64,000 nt of DNA from SHLQ01 sp964451305. Lineage in GTDB: Bacteria > Actinomycetota > Acidimicrobiia > Acidimicrobiales > SHLQ01. This document shows positions 1 through 8,463 of the stretch, one piece after another. Position 1 is the first letter of the stretch. Each line of letters opens with the position of its first letter. The notes beneath the pieces were generated by a model. It did no database searches. It was not told the origin of the DNA and worked only from the letters and a program-made list of their open reading frames with translations. Both the position numbers and the translations under genes were made by a program. The stretch lies in the NCBI GenBank assembly GCA_964451305.1, contig CAYVHV010000020.1:4811-68810 (forward strand), given 5' to 3'.

Positions 1-1
1 G

Positions 2-925
2 GTGCGTATGTACGTGGGTGGGGATGACACCGGTTGGATCGGTCCTGCCGAGACCACCGTGGAATCTCTCGAAGCGATCGGCGGCGATATCGAACTCGAG
101 ATCTTCCCAGGTGAGGGACACGGAATCGAATCGACATCTGACGGCACGCTCGTATTTGAACAACTCGAGAGTTTCCGCGTTGGCAGCGACGATGTCGAAA
201 CGAACGCCGACACAGACGAAACCGACACTACCGAGGAGAATGCAGTGGCCGAAGCCGCTACTACCGAACCCGCGATCCAAGCGGGCGCGGTGTCCAATGG
301 AATCGTGACGATCGACGGTTCACCCATCGAATACGTGACTGCGGTTCCGAGCGGCTTCGAAGCGGGAGATACCGCACCAGTACTGCTCGCGTTCCCACCC
401 GGTGACCAGAGCTTCTCGCTCACCGAGAGTCTCGTGCGCGGAACGTATGCGTCTGAAGCACTACGACTTGGATGGGTCGTCATTAGTCCTGCTGCGCCCG
501 AGGGTGTGAGGTTCACCCAAGGAAGCGAAGTGCTGCTCCCTGGTTTCGTCGACTGGGCTGAGACCTGGGTGACTCCCGAGGGCGGAACTCCGCACGTGAT
601 CGGTATCAGCAACGGCGGGCTCAGCGCCTTTCGCTATGCAGGAGAGAACACCGATCGAATTCAATCACTCGTGGTCTTCCCCGGGTTCCCGCAGTCGCCA
701 GCGGATCGGGCAGCGTTCGCCGATCTGACCGACGTGCCGATTCGAATGTTCGTCGGCGGACTCGACGAGCCGTGGATTGGTCCATCCCAAGACACGGTGA
801 CGACCGTCGAAGAGCTCGGCGGCGATATCTCGCTGACCGTCTTCGACGGAGAGGGCCACGTGATGGATTCAACTCGTGACGGCACCGTGCTTTTCGAACA
901 GCTCGAAGGCTTCCGCACCCGGTAG
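2..925 (+). CDS. Tandem-duplicated alpha/beta hydrolase (esterase or depolymerase-like), 5' partial
   Basis: The reading frame is already open at the left edge, so the true start lies outside the window. The visible protein holds the end of one hydrolase domain (residues about 1-60) and a complete second copy (about 95-307). The two copies end almost identically: MYVGGDDTGWIGP against MFVGGLDEPWIGP, then a GEGH motif and FEQLESFR against FEQLEGFR. Copy 2 has a nucleophile elbow GISNGG, and the GEGH histidine is the likely catalytic His. An acidic, Thr-rich linker (DTDETDTTEEN) joins them, a style seen in exported proteins of this genome. Substrate is unknown; the fold resembles dipeptidyl-peptidase/polyhydroxybutyrate-depolymerase-type esterases. 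The duplication is directly visible; the function is inferred. Confidence 0.7.
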   Translation: MRMYVGGDDTGWIGPAETTVESLEAIGGDIELEIFPGEGHGIESTSDGTLVFEQLESFRVGSDDVETNADTDETDTTEENAVAEAATTEPAIQAGAVSNGIVTIDGSPIEYVTAVPSGFEAGDTAPVLLAFPPGDQSFSLTESLVRGTYASEALRLGWVVISPAAPEGVRFTQGSEVLLPGFVDWAETWVTPEGGTPHVIGISNGGLSAFRYAGENTDRIQSLVVFPGFPQSPADRAAFADLTDVPIRMFVGGLDEPWIGPSQDTVTTVEELGGDISLTVFDGEGHVMDSTRDGTVLFEQLEGFRTR

Positions 926-984
926 GCACGGAAGTTCCTTCTGTCTGAGCTGCGTCGGTGATGGTGGGAGTGAGCCCCGACAAG

Positions 985-1602
985 TTATTGCGGACGTTCC
1001 CCGAAGTCTGGGCCGACCGTGCGTGTGCGTTTGAGCTCCCAGAAGTCGTCCATCGTCGACATGGTGACCATGGCATCCCAAAGGGCGAGGCCTTGCTCAC
1101 CTTGTGGAGCGCGGCTGATCACCGGCCCGAAGATTCCGATCTTCTCGCCGGTGTCTTTCTCGAAACCGATGATCGGCGTGCCGACGTCTTGTCCAACGAG
1201 TTCGAGGCCGGCATCCATCTTTTCGCGGATGACCGCATCCCAAGACTCGTCCTCGAATGCTGAAGCAAACGAGGTGTCCATGCCTGCCGCCTCAAGGATT
1301 TCCTCTACTGGAGCGTAGAGCTTCTCGTCGTGGTGGATGAACGTTCCCGCTTGCCAATAGAAGCGATGAGCTGCTTCGTTTCCGTCTTTGGCATTGATGG
1401 CTTCGAAGACGCGGAGCAGATTGTGGGTGTAGACGACCGGCTTGTAATAGTCGGAGTCCTCGGGCGGGTTGTTCTTGAACAACAAGCTGATCGGTTGCCA
1501 CGTTACGGACAGATCACGTTCCGGCTGTACAACTTCGACGACCCAACGGGCCGTCACCCAACACCACGGTCAAATAGGGTCTACCCACTTCTCAATGTTC
1601 AT
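985..1602 (-). CDS. Selenoprotein: DsbA-fold mycothiol-dependent reductase (Rv2466c-like), UPWC active site
   Basis: Reading from ATG at 1602, the protein starts MNIEKWVDPI, then an in-frame TGA (1570-1572, codon 11), then PWCWVTARW and an open frame to TAA at 985 (205 aa including Sec). Mycobacterial Rv2466c and relatives have DP-x-CPWCW-x-TSRW at this point, so TGA replaces the first, catalytic Cys of the CPWC motif. The flanking residues on both sides match the family in one frame, so this is Sec rather than a pseudogene. A SECIS-like hairpin follows the TGA. Rv2466c-type enzymes are cytosolic thioredoxin-fold oxidoreductases that use mycothiol. The gene diverges from a second selenoprotein gene 23 bp away, suggesting shared control. 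The Sec call also rests on selA, selB and selD being in this window. Confidence 0.9.
1537..1555 (-). promoter_or_regulatory. SECIS-like hairpin downstream of TGA in the mycothiol-reductase-like gene
   Basis: On the minus strand GACGGCC-CGTTG-GGTCGTC folds into a 7-bp stem (one G-U pair) with a short G/U-containing loop, starting 14 nt after the TGA. Bacterial SECIS hairpins that recruit SelB lie within the coding region just 3' of the UGA at this kind of distance. Folding was done by eye. Confidence 0.7.
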
Positions 1603-1625
1603 TCGCCGACCTTACACTATGGGTC

Positions 1626-3368
1626 ATGGAATCGCAGCAGTATGAGGTGGTCTGGCCGAAGTCGCCGCTCGGTGTCCAGCAGCAGCGCACTGCTGCACGG
1701 CTCGACTCGCTCGATGGCGTCCGGATTGCGTTCCTATGGGACTACGTATTTCGTGGCGATGAGCTCTTTCCCGTATTGTCCGAAGAACTTACGGCTCGGT
1801 TCGATGCAATCGAGATCGTGAGTTTCGAGGAGTTCGGAAACCTCCACGGCACCGACGAGAAAGAGCGAGTCGGTCGCCTGCCCGACGACCTCCGTAGCCG
1901 TGGCATCGATGCGGTGGTTTCTGGGATGGGGTGTTGAGGAAGCTGCACGCCCGCCGTGATGCGGGCCGCGATCGCAGCTGAACGCGCTGGCATCCCGTCG
2001 GTGTCGATCGTCTGCGAAGGCTTTGCAGGCCAGGCTCGGGCGACCGGTCGAGGGTATGGCTACGACCAACTCGCGCTGGCGCAAACCGTTGGCCATGTGG
2101 ATGCACAGAGCTCGGCTGAGATGATCGCCAACTTTCGCGGCACGACGCTCGACCAGATCGTCGACGGACTCGTGGGCCCCGATGCCGAGACCACGGGTGG
2201 AGAGCCGGCTGAACCATCGGCGCTCGACGTCGTGCTCGCCGGGTCGATCGACGAGATCAATGCGGCGTTCCTCGCTCGGGGCTGGAGCGATGGTCATCCG
2301 ATCATCCCGCCAACGATCGAACGGGTCGAGCAGTTCCTCGAACCGCTCGGCCATGACCCATGGAAGGTGCTCGGCGTCGCTTCATCTTCAGGGCGGGATG
2401 TGACCGTATGGTCTGTGGCGGTGAATGCCGTGATGGCGGGCTGTGCACCCGAGGTTCTGCCGATTCTGCTCGCGGCCACGAACGCGTTGCTCGATCCGGC
2501 ATATGGCGTGGAGCACTCCGGCAACACCACCGGTGCCGACGCTCTGATCGTGTTGAGCGGACCGGGGTCTGTCGAGCGTAGGTTCAACCACGGTGCAGGC
2601 GCCCTTCGTGAAGGTACTCATGCGAATACGAGCGTCGGTCGTTGGCTGCGGCTCACTCTTCGAAATGTCTTTGGTTTCACCTCCGATGGGCTCGACAAAG
2701 CAACGTTCGGCAACTCGACGAGGGTTGTGCTCGCAGAAGACCACGCTGTGCTCACGAAGATCGGGTGGCCATCGCTCGCCGAGGACCTCGGTGCCACGCC
2801 TGAAGCCGACGCGATCTCCATTGCTCGACTGAACAGCGGCACCATCATCGGCAGTGTCTTTGGATCGTCTCCAGCCGAGATCGCTCCGTATCTCGGCAAC
2901 GGGATTGCTCGGACCGCCGCGTGGGACCTCACGCACGTCTACGGGCTTGGTCACGATCAGTTCGCTCCGCTACTCGTGCTCTCACCGATTCTCGCTCGTA
3001 CCTTCGCCAATGCAGGAATGTCGAAGGCCGATGTCCAACACCTGCTCTTTGAGCACGCTCGGATTCCGGCGATTACCTTCGAGTCGATGATCGGTGAGTG
3101 GAGCAACCTAACGGCAGGGCATCGGACCCTCATGGACCTTGTCGAGGAGGGGGCGCTGCCCGAAGTGTTCGCAGCATCTGATGACCCATATCGCCGAGTC
3201 CCGGTCGTGACCAGGCCAGAGCGGTTATTGATCACCGTGGCCGGTGACCCCAATCGGACCAATGCCTATGCGTTCAGCAACGACGGACCGCATGGCTGGT
3301 GGACCACTAAACCGATCGACGCTGAGATGTCGACCGACCTGGTGTGCGACGTGCCTCAACCGGAGTGA
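1626..3368 (+). CDS. Selenoprotein: UGSC-motif protein with long C-terminal domain
   Basis: The frame runs from ATG 1626 through an in-frame TGA at 1935-1937 (codon 104) to the stop at 3366-3368 (580 aa including Sec). Around the TGA the protein reads GMGC-U-GSCTPAVMRA, the hallmark of the UGSC family of (seleno)proteins known mainly from marine bacteria. A perfect 6-bp SECIS-like stem follows. Residues 1-103 look like a Rossmann-type domain (VRIAFLWDYVFRG...). After the motif the chain runs on for about 475 residues, with a domain from about 190 rich in Gly/Ala and conserved-looking stretches (SDGHPIIPPT, HSGNTTGADALIV, ALREGTHANTSVGR). Neither part has an established reaction. The Cys-Sec...Cys arrangement suggests thiol/selenol redox chemistry. 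Its 3' end overlaps the convergent PLP decarboxylase gene by 13 bp. Confidence 0.9.
1949..1966 (+). promoter_or_regulatory. SECIS-like hairpin downstream of TGA in the UGSC gene
   Basis: GCCCGC-CGTGAT-GCGGGC forms a perfect 6-bp GC stem with a six-nucleotide loop containing G and U. The stem begins 11 nt and the loop 17 nt after the TGA, matching bacterial SECIS geometry. Confidence 0.75.
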
Positions 3369-4549
3369 GCGGCAGCTTCCCTGGCAGCGTGATAGACGAG
3401 TGCGGGGTCGGCCAGAGGGTTTGCCGCGACCGATCGCAGCCATTGTTCGCCGTCGATGGTGGTCGTCGAGATGAACGCATTGTCGGAAAGTCTGGCGGTG
3501 ATGTCGGCGGGTGAGATGGTGTTGTGCCGCCAACAGAGAACACCGGTGTGAGGTGTCGAGCGTGCAGTGAAGTCGTCGCTGCTATCGACGAGCTCGTGGA
3601 GCTGATCGGCGAGTGCCATCGAATGGTCGAGCATCTCCGCAATTCCTGAGCGGCCGTAGGCGAGCAGGGTGGCGAGAAGGGGCACAGCGGTTGCTCCGTG
3701 AGAGCCGAGCACCCCCACGTTCGGAATGGTCAGGTAGTCGGCTCCGATGCTGATCGACGCGTGAGCGGCCGCATGGTCGGCGAACAGCACCATGGCTGAT
3801 TCCTTTGGCTGAAACAACCATTTGTGGGCCGACACCGAGACACTGTCGAATGAGGCGACACCGTCGAGAACGTGTCGGTGGCGCTTGCTCAGTCGCAATG
3901 GACCAGCCCACGCTGCATCGACATGGCGCCACCGCGCTCCGTTGGCCTGATCGAGCGGTTCGACCTCACCGGTGCTTGTCGTTCCAGCGGTAATAACTGC
4001 AACGCTCGCCGATAGGTCCTCTGCGCTGCTCCAATCACCGACGGCCCGAAACGGCATCCCGAGAATGTGCGCGGCCTTCCTAATACTGAGGTGAGCGGCG
4101 GGTGTCGCAACCACCTCGGTCGCTCCCGCCTCACGAGCCGCCCAAAGTGCGGTGAGGTTCGCAACGGTCGAGCCAGGGGTGAGGTGGCCACCCGACATCC
4201 CAAAGAACGGGGTCAGCCATGAGATCGCCAGCGCTTCCATCTCGCGAGCGTGCGGTGCAGTATCGGGATGGAGCAGGTTCTGATTTCGGCTGGCCGTCCA
4301 CATCGTGGCTGCCCAACTAACCCACGGAGTGGGTGGGTCCATGTGCGCGAAGAAGCCTGGAGCACCAAGGTTCCGTGAACTACCGAGGACCGTCGGCGCG
4401 AGAGACTGCAATGCGGACAACGGTCCTCGACCGCGTTCGGGAAGGTCCGTTGGCAACTCGCTGGGATCGAATGTGGCGAAGTCGTCAAAGAGCGCCTCGA
4501 CCGACCAACGAAGCCCCTCCTTATCGGGTTGGAAAGCGGCAGCGTCCAT
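3356..4549 (-). CDS. PLP-dependent group II decarboxylase family protein
   Basis: 397 aa. Family landmarks are in the right order for the glutamate/aromatic-amino-acid decarboxylase fold: GHLTPGSTVANLTAL (cofactor phosphate and substrate region, residues 121-135), AAHLSIRKA with the ring-stacking His153, HVDAAWAG with the pyridine-contacting Asp211, and SVSAHKWLFQ with the Schiff-base Lys243. The substrate cannot be named: family members act on Glu, Asp, aromatic amino acids or cysteine sulfinate, and some are lyases. It overlaps the convergent UGSC gene by 13 bp at the 3' end and diverges from the dienelactone hydrolase gene across 46 bp. Confidence 0.85.
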   Translation of the reverse strand: MDAAAFQPDKEGLRWSVEALFDDFATFDPSELPTDLPERGRGPLSALQSLAPTVLGSSRNLGAPGFFAHMDPPTPWVSWAATMWTASRNQNLLHPDTAPHAREMEALAISWLTPFFGMSGGHLTPGSTVANLTALWAAREAGATEVVATPAAHLSIRKAAHILGMPFRAVGDWSSAEDLSASVAVITAGTTSTGEVEPLDQANGARWRHVDAAWAGPLRLSKRHRHVLDGVASFDSVSVSAHKWLFQPKESAMVLFADHAAAHASISIGADYLTIPNVGVLGSHGATAVPLLATLLAYGRSGIAEMLDHSMALADQLHELVDSSDDFTARSTPHTGVLCWRHNTISPADITARLSDNAFISTTTIDGEQWLRSVAANPLADPALVYHAAREAAAHSG

Positions 4550-4595
4550 ACTCGTTGACCCTACTTGCCAACGAACGATCGCCTAGGTTTACGAC

Positions 4596-5333
4596 ATGAG
4601 CGCAGAGGTCAACGAAACCATCATCGATACTGAAACTCCCGACGGCGAGATGGCGATTGCTATCGCCGAGCCGGCTGACGATGGGGTGCATCCAACGATC
4701 ATCGTCTTCCACGACGCGCCGGGTATGCGGAAGTCGAACCATGACTTCAACCGGCAACTCGCCGCCGAGGGATACCGGATTGTGATGCCGGACCTCTATC
4801 ACCGGCACGGTCGCATGATTGGTTTCATGCCCGACGAGGCAAACGATGAAACTCGGGCACAGACAACGAAGATGCTCCGATCGCTCACCGACGACGGCAT
4901 CCAGTCCGACCTGGATGCGGCACTCGCTGCGGTCGGCGTTGCTGATGACGAGAAGATGGGCACGATCGGTTTCTGCCTCGGGGCTCGCGCCATCTACCGC
5001 ACGCTCATGCGCCTCCCGGAGAGCTTCGTCGTTGGAGCATCTTGGCATCCATCATTCTTGGCCGACGATGGCGACGACTCTCCACACCTCACCGCCGCCG
5101 GACTCACCCAGCCTGTGTACTTCGGCATTGGTACAGCTGATCAGGTGCAGTCGATTGCGATGCATCAGCGGTTCTTCGATGCCGTTGCGCCGCTGGCGAA
5201 CGTGGAGGTCGAAATCTTCGACGGTGCCGACCACGGCTATACGTGGCCCGAAACCCCGAATTACCACGAAGTGGCGGCGACCACGTCGTGGGCCAAGACC
5301 ACGAAGCTCTTCGCCGAGCATCTTCAGGGGTAG
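4596..5333 (+). CDS. Dienelactone hydrolase family protein
   Basis: 245 aa alpha/beta hydrolase. The nucleophile elbow is GFCLGAR, with Cys in the nucleophile position as in dienelactone hydrolases. The catalytic His lies in DGADHGYTW near residue 213. Residues VFHDAPGMRKSNHD and MPDLYHRHGR are typical of the family's N-terminal half. Dienelactone hydrolase cleaves dienelactone in chloroaromatic breakdown, but many family members act on other esters or lactones, so the substrate is left open. The stop is 10 bp upstream of the glutathione peroxidase ATG, so the two are probably one transcript. Confidence 0.85.
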   Translation: MSAEVNETIIDTETPDGEMAIAIAEPADDGVHPTIIVFHDAPGMRKSNHDFNRQLAAEGYRIVMPDLYHRHGRMIGFMPDEANDETRAQTTKMLRSLTDDGIQSDLDAALAAVGVADDEKMGTIGFCLGARAIYRTLMRLPESFVVGASWHPSFLADDGDDSPHLTAAGLTQPVYFGIGTADQVQSIAMHQRFFDAVAPLANVEVEIFDGADHGYTWPETPNYHEVAATTSWAKTTKLFAEHLQG

Positions 5334-5343
5334 GGTGGCCGAC

Positions 5344-5826
5344 ATGGGATTTCATGATGTGCAGATGGAATCGATCAGCGGTGAGCAGGTCGATTTCTCA
5401 CAGTTCGAAGGCGAGTATGTCCTCGCTGTCAATGTTGCGAGTAAATGAGGAGCGACTCCTCAGTACGCAGGTCTGCGTGCTCTCCACAACGAAATCGATG
5501 GCCTGAATGTTCTCGGCTTTCCGTGTAACCAGTTCGGGGGTCAAGAACCCGGCTCCAACGAAGAGATCGCCGAGTTCGCGAGCTCGAACTACGACGTCAA
5601 TTTCCCGATGTTTGCCAAGATTGATGTCAATGGCGATGCCGAGGCTGCCCTCTACACGATGATGAAGGCTGACCAGCCCGGCGATGGTGACTCTGCCGAC
5701 GTGAAGTGGAACTTTGAGAAGTTCCTCATCGATCCGCAGGGAGAGACCGTGGCCCGCTGGGATACCCGCACCACACCCGAGGACATCCGCGCAGACCTCG
5801 CAAACTTCCTCCCCACCGACGCGTAA
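5344..5826 (+). CDS. Selenoprotein: glutathione peroxidase family
   Basis: ATG 5344 opens a frame reading ...YVLAVNVASK, then in-frame TGA (5446-5448, codon 35), then GATPQYAGLRALHNE and on to TAA at 5824 (160 aa including Sec). The family motif is NVASxCG, so TGA sits exactly at the peroxidatic Cys/Sec. The remaining catalytic residues are present: Gln67 in FPCNQFGGQEP and Trp122-Asn123 in VKWNFEKFLID. A SECIS-like hairpin with a GGUC loop follows. The enzyme reduces hydroperoxides; in an organism likely to make mycothiol the electron donor is more probably thioredoxin or mycothiol-linked than glutathione (inference). It lies 10 bp after the dienelactone hydrolase gene. A gene finder without Sec support would miss its N-terminal third. 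Confidence 0.95.
5463..5480 (+). promoter_or_regulatory. SECIS-like hairpin of the glutathione peroxidase gene, GGUC loop
   Basis: GTACGCA-GGTC-TGCGTGC forms a 7-bp stem (one G-U pair) and a GGUC tetraloop, the same apical loop as in the SelB-binding SECIS of E. coli fdhF. The stem starts 14 nt and the loop 21 nt after the TGA. Confidence 0.85.
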
Positions 5827-5871
5827 AATCACATCCGGGGTCAGACCCTCGAGGTCATCTTTAGGCGACGT
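5827..5871. terminator. Palindromic GGGGTCAGACCC repeat between convergent genes (copy 1)
   Basis: The core GGGGTCAGACCC lies at 5837-5848 with outer arms AAAATCACATCC and GAGGTCATCTTTAGG. The element fills the gap between the convergent glutathione peroxidase and VOC genes. The same element type recurs near 8.5 kb and 39.1 kb, again between convergent 3' ends, which suggests a bidirectional terminator or REP-like repeat. Confidence 0.6.
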
Positions 5872-5873
5872 CG

Positions 5874-6293
5874 TTACGTCGCGAACACCTGGGTGTCGTC
5901 GGCGAATGACTTGAATTCGAGCGCGTTACCGCTCGGGTCGAGGAAAAACATCGTGTGTTGTTCGCCAGTTTCTCCCTCGAAGCGGACGTGCGGCTCGACG
6001 ACGAACGTCGTGCCTGCGGCGATCAGCCGATCGCGGAGCACGAACCAGTCGTTTGGATCCAGGAGCGCGCCGAAGTGCGGGACGGGCACAGTGTCGCCGT
6101 CGACAGGAGTCGAACCTGAGACGCCACCGCCGGTTCCGACTTCGTGGATCACGAGCTGGTGTCCAAACATGTTGAAGTCGACCCAGTGCGTGTCAGAGCG
6201 ACCTTCGGGGAAACCGAGCGTCTCGCCGTAGAACAATTGCGCAGCAGCGAGATCGATGACAGGAATGGCGAGGTGAAATCGAGGGCGAGACAT
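5874..6293 (-). CDS. VOC (glyoxalase/bleomycin resistance) family protein
   Basis: 139 aa, a single vicinal-oxygen-chelate unit. It starts MSRPRFHLAIPVIDLAAAQLFYGETLGF, the usual first strand and helix with a metal-ligand His7. It ends MFFLDPSGNALEFKSF, with a conserved Glu that is normally a metal ligand. The central HFGALLDPNDW may supply a further His. Reactions in this superfamily range from isomerisation to ring-cleaving dioxygenation and antibiotic binding, so no substrate is proposed. It stands alone, convergent with the glutathione peroxidase and divergent from an MFS gene. Confidence 0.8.
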   Translation of the reverse strand: MSRPRFHLAIPVIDLAAAQLFYGETLGFPEGRSDTHWVDFNMFGHQLVIHEVGTGGGVSGSTPVDGDTVPVPHFGALLDPNDWFVLRDRLIAAGTTFVVEPHVRFEGETGEQHTMFFLDPSGNALEFKSFADDTQVFAT

Positions 6294-6350
6294 CTCGTCA
6301 GCCTAGATGTGGCCCATTCAAACTCGGTGACTGGTCGATAGTGTCAGACG

Positions 6351-7532
6351 GTGAAGAGCACCCCGTCACGTCTTGTGACCCCGAAATTCGTGATGATCAC
6401 ACTGTCGGCGCTGTTCTATTTCACAGGGTTTGCGATGTTGCTGCCGACGTTGCCTCGATACGTCGAAGATGTGCTCGACGGTTCGTCGACCGAAATCGGC
6501 CTCGTCGTTGGTTCCTTCGGCATCTCGGCGGCGGTCGTTCGCCCTCTGCTCGGTCGCATCGGAGACGTGTACGGTCGTCGAATTCTGCTGGTCTCGGGAG
6601 CGTTCATCTCCGGTGCGATGGCGCTGCTCTATCCCGTATGGGCATCCATTCCGATCCTCATCGTGCTTCGGCTGATCACGGGCCTGGGTGAAAGCGGAGC
6701 GTTCGTCGGTGCGGCCACGGCGATTCAGGACATGGCCCCCGACGATCGACGTGGAGAAGCGGCCAGCTACTTCAGTCTGGCTATCTATGGCGGTCTCGGA
6801 GTCGGACCCGTTCTCGGCGAATGGCTGTTCACGAGCTCCGGGTTCGAAGCCGTCGTTCGGGCAAGCTTCGCAATCTCGGTCGTTAGCGCGGTGTTGGCGT
6901 TCGCGGTCCCTGCTAAAGCGCCTGTCGTCGATCGGCCAGCAGCTCCGACCAAGCGAGCATTCCTGCACCCCGCTGCGATCCTCCCGGGTGTGATCTTTAC
7001 CGCTTCGCTGATCGGCGTCGTCGGCTTCACCACCTTCATAGCGCTCTATATCGACCGGCTCACCAATGGCGAGAGCAGCTCGGCGCTCGTGTTCGTCATC
7101 TACGCCTTGTCGGTTGTGATGTTGCGCTTGTTCTTCGCTAGCGCTCCCGACCGGCTCGGCGCACGAAACGGCACGATACTTGCGCTCGGATTTATCGCTG
7201 CTGGCCTGTTGATCATGGCGATCTGGGCCTCGCTGATCGGCGTGTACGTCGGCGTGCTCGTTCTTTCCCTCGGCGTTGCGTTCAACTATCCGGCGCTGTT
7301 CCTGTTCGTAATGGACAAGACCGAAGCACATGAACGAAGCCACTCGGTTGCGAGTTTCGGCTTCTTCTTCGATATCGCAGGCGCTCTTGGCGCACCCTTC
7401 CTCGGTCTTGTCGTCGACATCAGCGGCAACGAACGTTGGGCATTCGTCGTCGGCGCACTCGCATCGATGTTCGGCTTGATCGGCCTGCGCTTTCTCGACT
7501 CACCGGCCCGTGCCGAAGCCACCGCTGGCTGA
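6351..7532 (+). CDS. MFS transporter (drug/metabolite exporter type)
   Basis: 393 aa with about twelve hydrophobic segments. The loop 2-3 signature GRIGDVYGRRILL (MFS motif A) and GLGESGAFVGAATAIQDMAPDDRRGEAASYFSLAIYGGLGVGPVLGEW (motif region of helices 4-5) identify the family. Start is GTG 6351. The substrate is unknown; the helix-5 region resembles proton-driven exporters. The 3' end is 17 bp upstream of the MBL hydrolase start, so the two may be cotranscribed. Confidence 0.85.
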   Translation: MKSTPSRLVTPKFVMITLSALFYFTGFAMLLPTLPRYVEDVLDGSSTEIGLVVGSFGISAAVVRPLLGRIGDVYGRRILLVSGAFISGAMALLYPVWASIPILIVLRLITGLGESGAFVGAATAIQDMAPDDRRGEAASYFSLAIYGGLGVGPVLGEWLFTSSGFEAVVRASFAISVVSAVLAFAVPAKAPVVDRPAAPTKRAFLHPAAILPGVIFTASLIGVVGFTTFIALYIDRLTNGESSSALVFVIYALSVVMLRLFFASAPDRLGARNGTILALGFIAAGLLIMAIWASLIGVYVGVLVLSLGVAFNYPALFLFVMDKTEAHERSHSVASFGFFFDIAGALGAPFLGLVVDISGNERWAFVVGALASMFGLIGLRFLDSPARAEATAG

Positions 7533-7548
7533 CCACTACCGTGTTGCG

Positions 7549-8463
7549 ATGAGCGCTGAGATCGTCGACTGGGGAGACACCGAACGGACGCTGACGAACA
7601 ACGTCAGCGTGTTGGTGGGGGAAAACGCCGGAGCGTATCCGAGTGGCAATTCGGTGCTCGTCCGTGGAGCGTCTGAGTCCGTACTGATCGACCCGTCGTT
7701 GACGGTTCTTCAGCGCGGCGGCGCTCCGATCGTGGTCGACGCCGTCCTTAACTCACATGGACACGAAGATCACTTGATCGGCAACGGCCTTTTCACAGAG
7801 TCTCGAGTCCATATCCATGCCGAGGACTTGCCCGCAGCGCAAAGCCTCGATGGTCTCATGGAGGTCTTCGGGTTTCCCGAGCACATGGAAGCTGAGCAAC
7901 GGATCTACTTCGAAGAGGAGATGCACTATTGCCCACGTCCTGACGCCGAGGGCTTCACAGATGGGCACGTCTTCGACCTCGGTGGCGTCAATGTGACGGC
8001 AATGCACCTTCCGGGGCACACTCGGGGGCACAGTGGCTTTCATATCGATGGTGGAGTGTTCTTTCTCTCCGATATCGACTTGACCGGTTTCGGTCCGTAC
8101 TACGGCGACGTGTGGAGCGACCTCGATCAGTTCGAGGAAAGCCTCGTTGCTGTTCGCGACGTTGAAGCTGACTTCTACGTGACCTTCCATCAGAAGGGCA
8201 TCATTGAGGGCCGTGAATTGTTCCTCGAGATGCTCGACAAGTTCCACGGTGTTATCGGTCGTCGTCATGGCGAGATGCTCGATTACTTGGCCGAGCCGCG
8301 TACGATCGCCGAAATGGTTGAGCGGCGATTCGTCTACCGTCCGCACGTCGATATGCCGTTCGTCGAGACTGTCGAAACTCGAACTGCGCAGCTCCACATC
8401 GAGCGGATGCTCAGCCGCGGCGAAGCAATCGAAGTCGATCCCGGGGTATTCCGGCGAGCGTAA
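7549..8463 (+). CDS. MBL-fold metallo-hydrolase
   Basis: 304 aa from ATG 7549; an upstream in-frame start would overlap the MFS gene and adds nothing family-like. The zinc-binding motif HxHxDH appears as NSHGHEDHLIGN, followed by LPGHTRGHSGFHI (third metal His), FFLSDIDLTG (bridging Asp) and TFHQKG (last His), the complete metallo-beta-lactamase fold ligand set. Family members hydrolyse thioesters, lactones or nucleic acids; the substrate is not predictable here. The final codons and stop belong to a 36-bp segment repeated 82 bp downstream. Confidence 0.85.
   Translation: MSAEIVDWGDTERTLTNNVSVLVGENAGAYPSGNSVLVRGASESVLIDPSLTVLQRGGAPIVVDAVLNSHGHEDHLIGNGLFTESRVHIHAEDLPAAQSLDGLMEVFGFPEHMEAEQRIYFEEEMHYCPRPDAEGFTDGHVFDLGGVNVTAMHLPGHTRGHSGFHIDGGVFFLSDIDLTGFGPYYGDVWSDLDQFEESLVAVRDVEADFYVTFHQKGIIEGRELFLEMLDKFHGVIGRRHGEMLDYLAEPRTIAEMVERRFVYRPHVDMPFVETVETRTAQLHIERMLSRGEAIEVDPGVFRRA

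Noticed and set aside
1935..1937. In-frame TGA as a nonsense mutation making a pseudogene
   Set aside because: The frame stays open for 476 codons after it with the exact UGSC motif and a SECIS-like stem, and the Sec machinery is encoded nearby.
6366..7343. Long minus-strand open frame (325 codons)
   Set aside because: It lies antisense to the MFS gene; composition is rich in Arg/Asp/His/Glu as expected for a shadow frame, with no domain.
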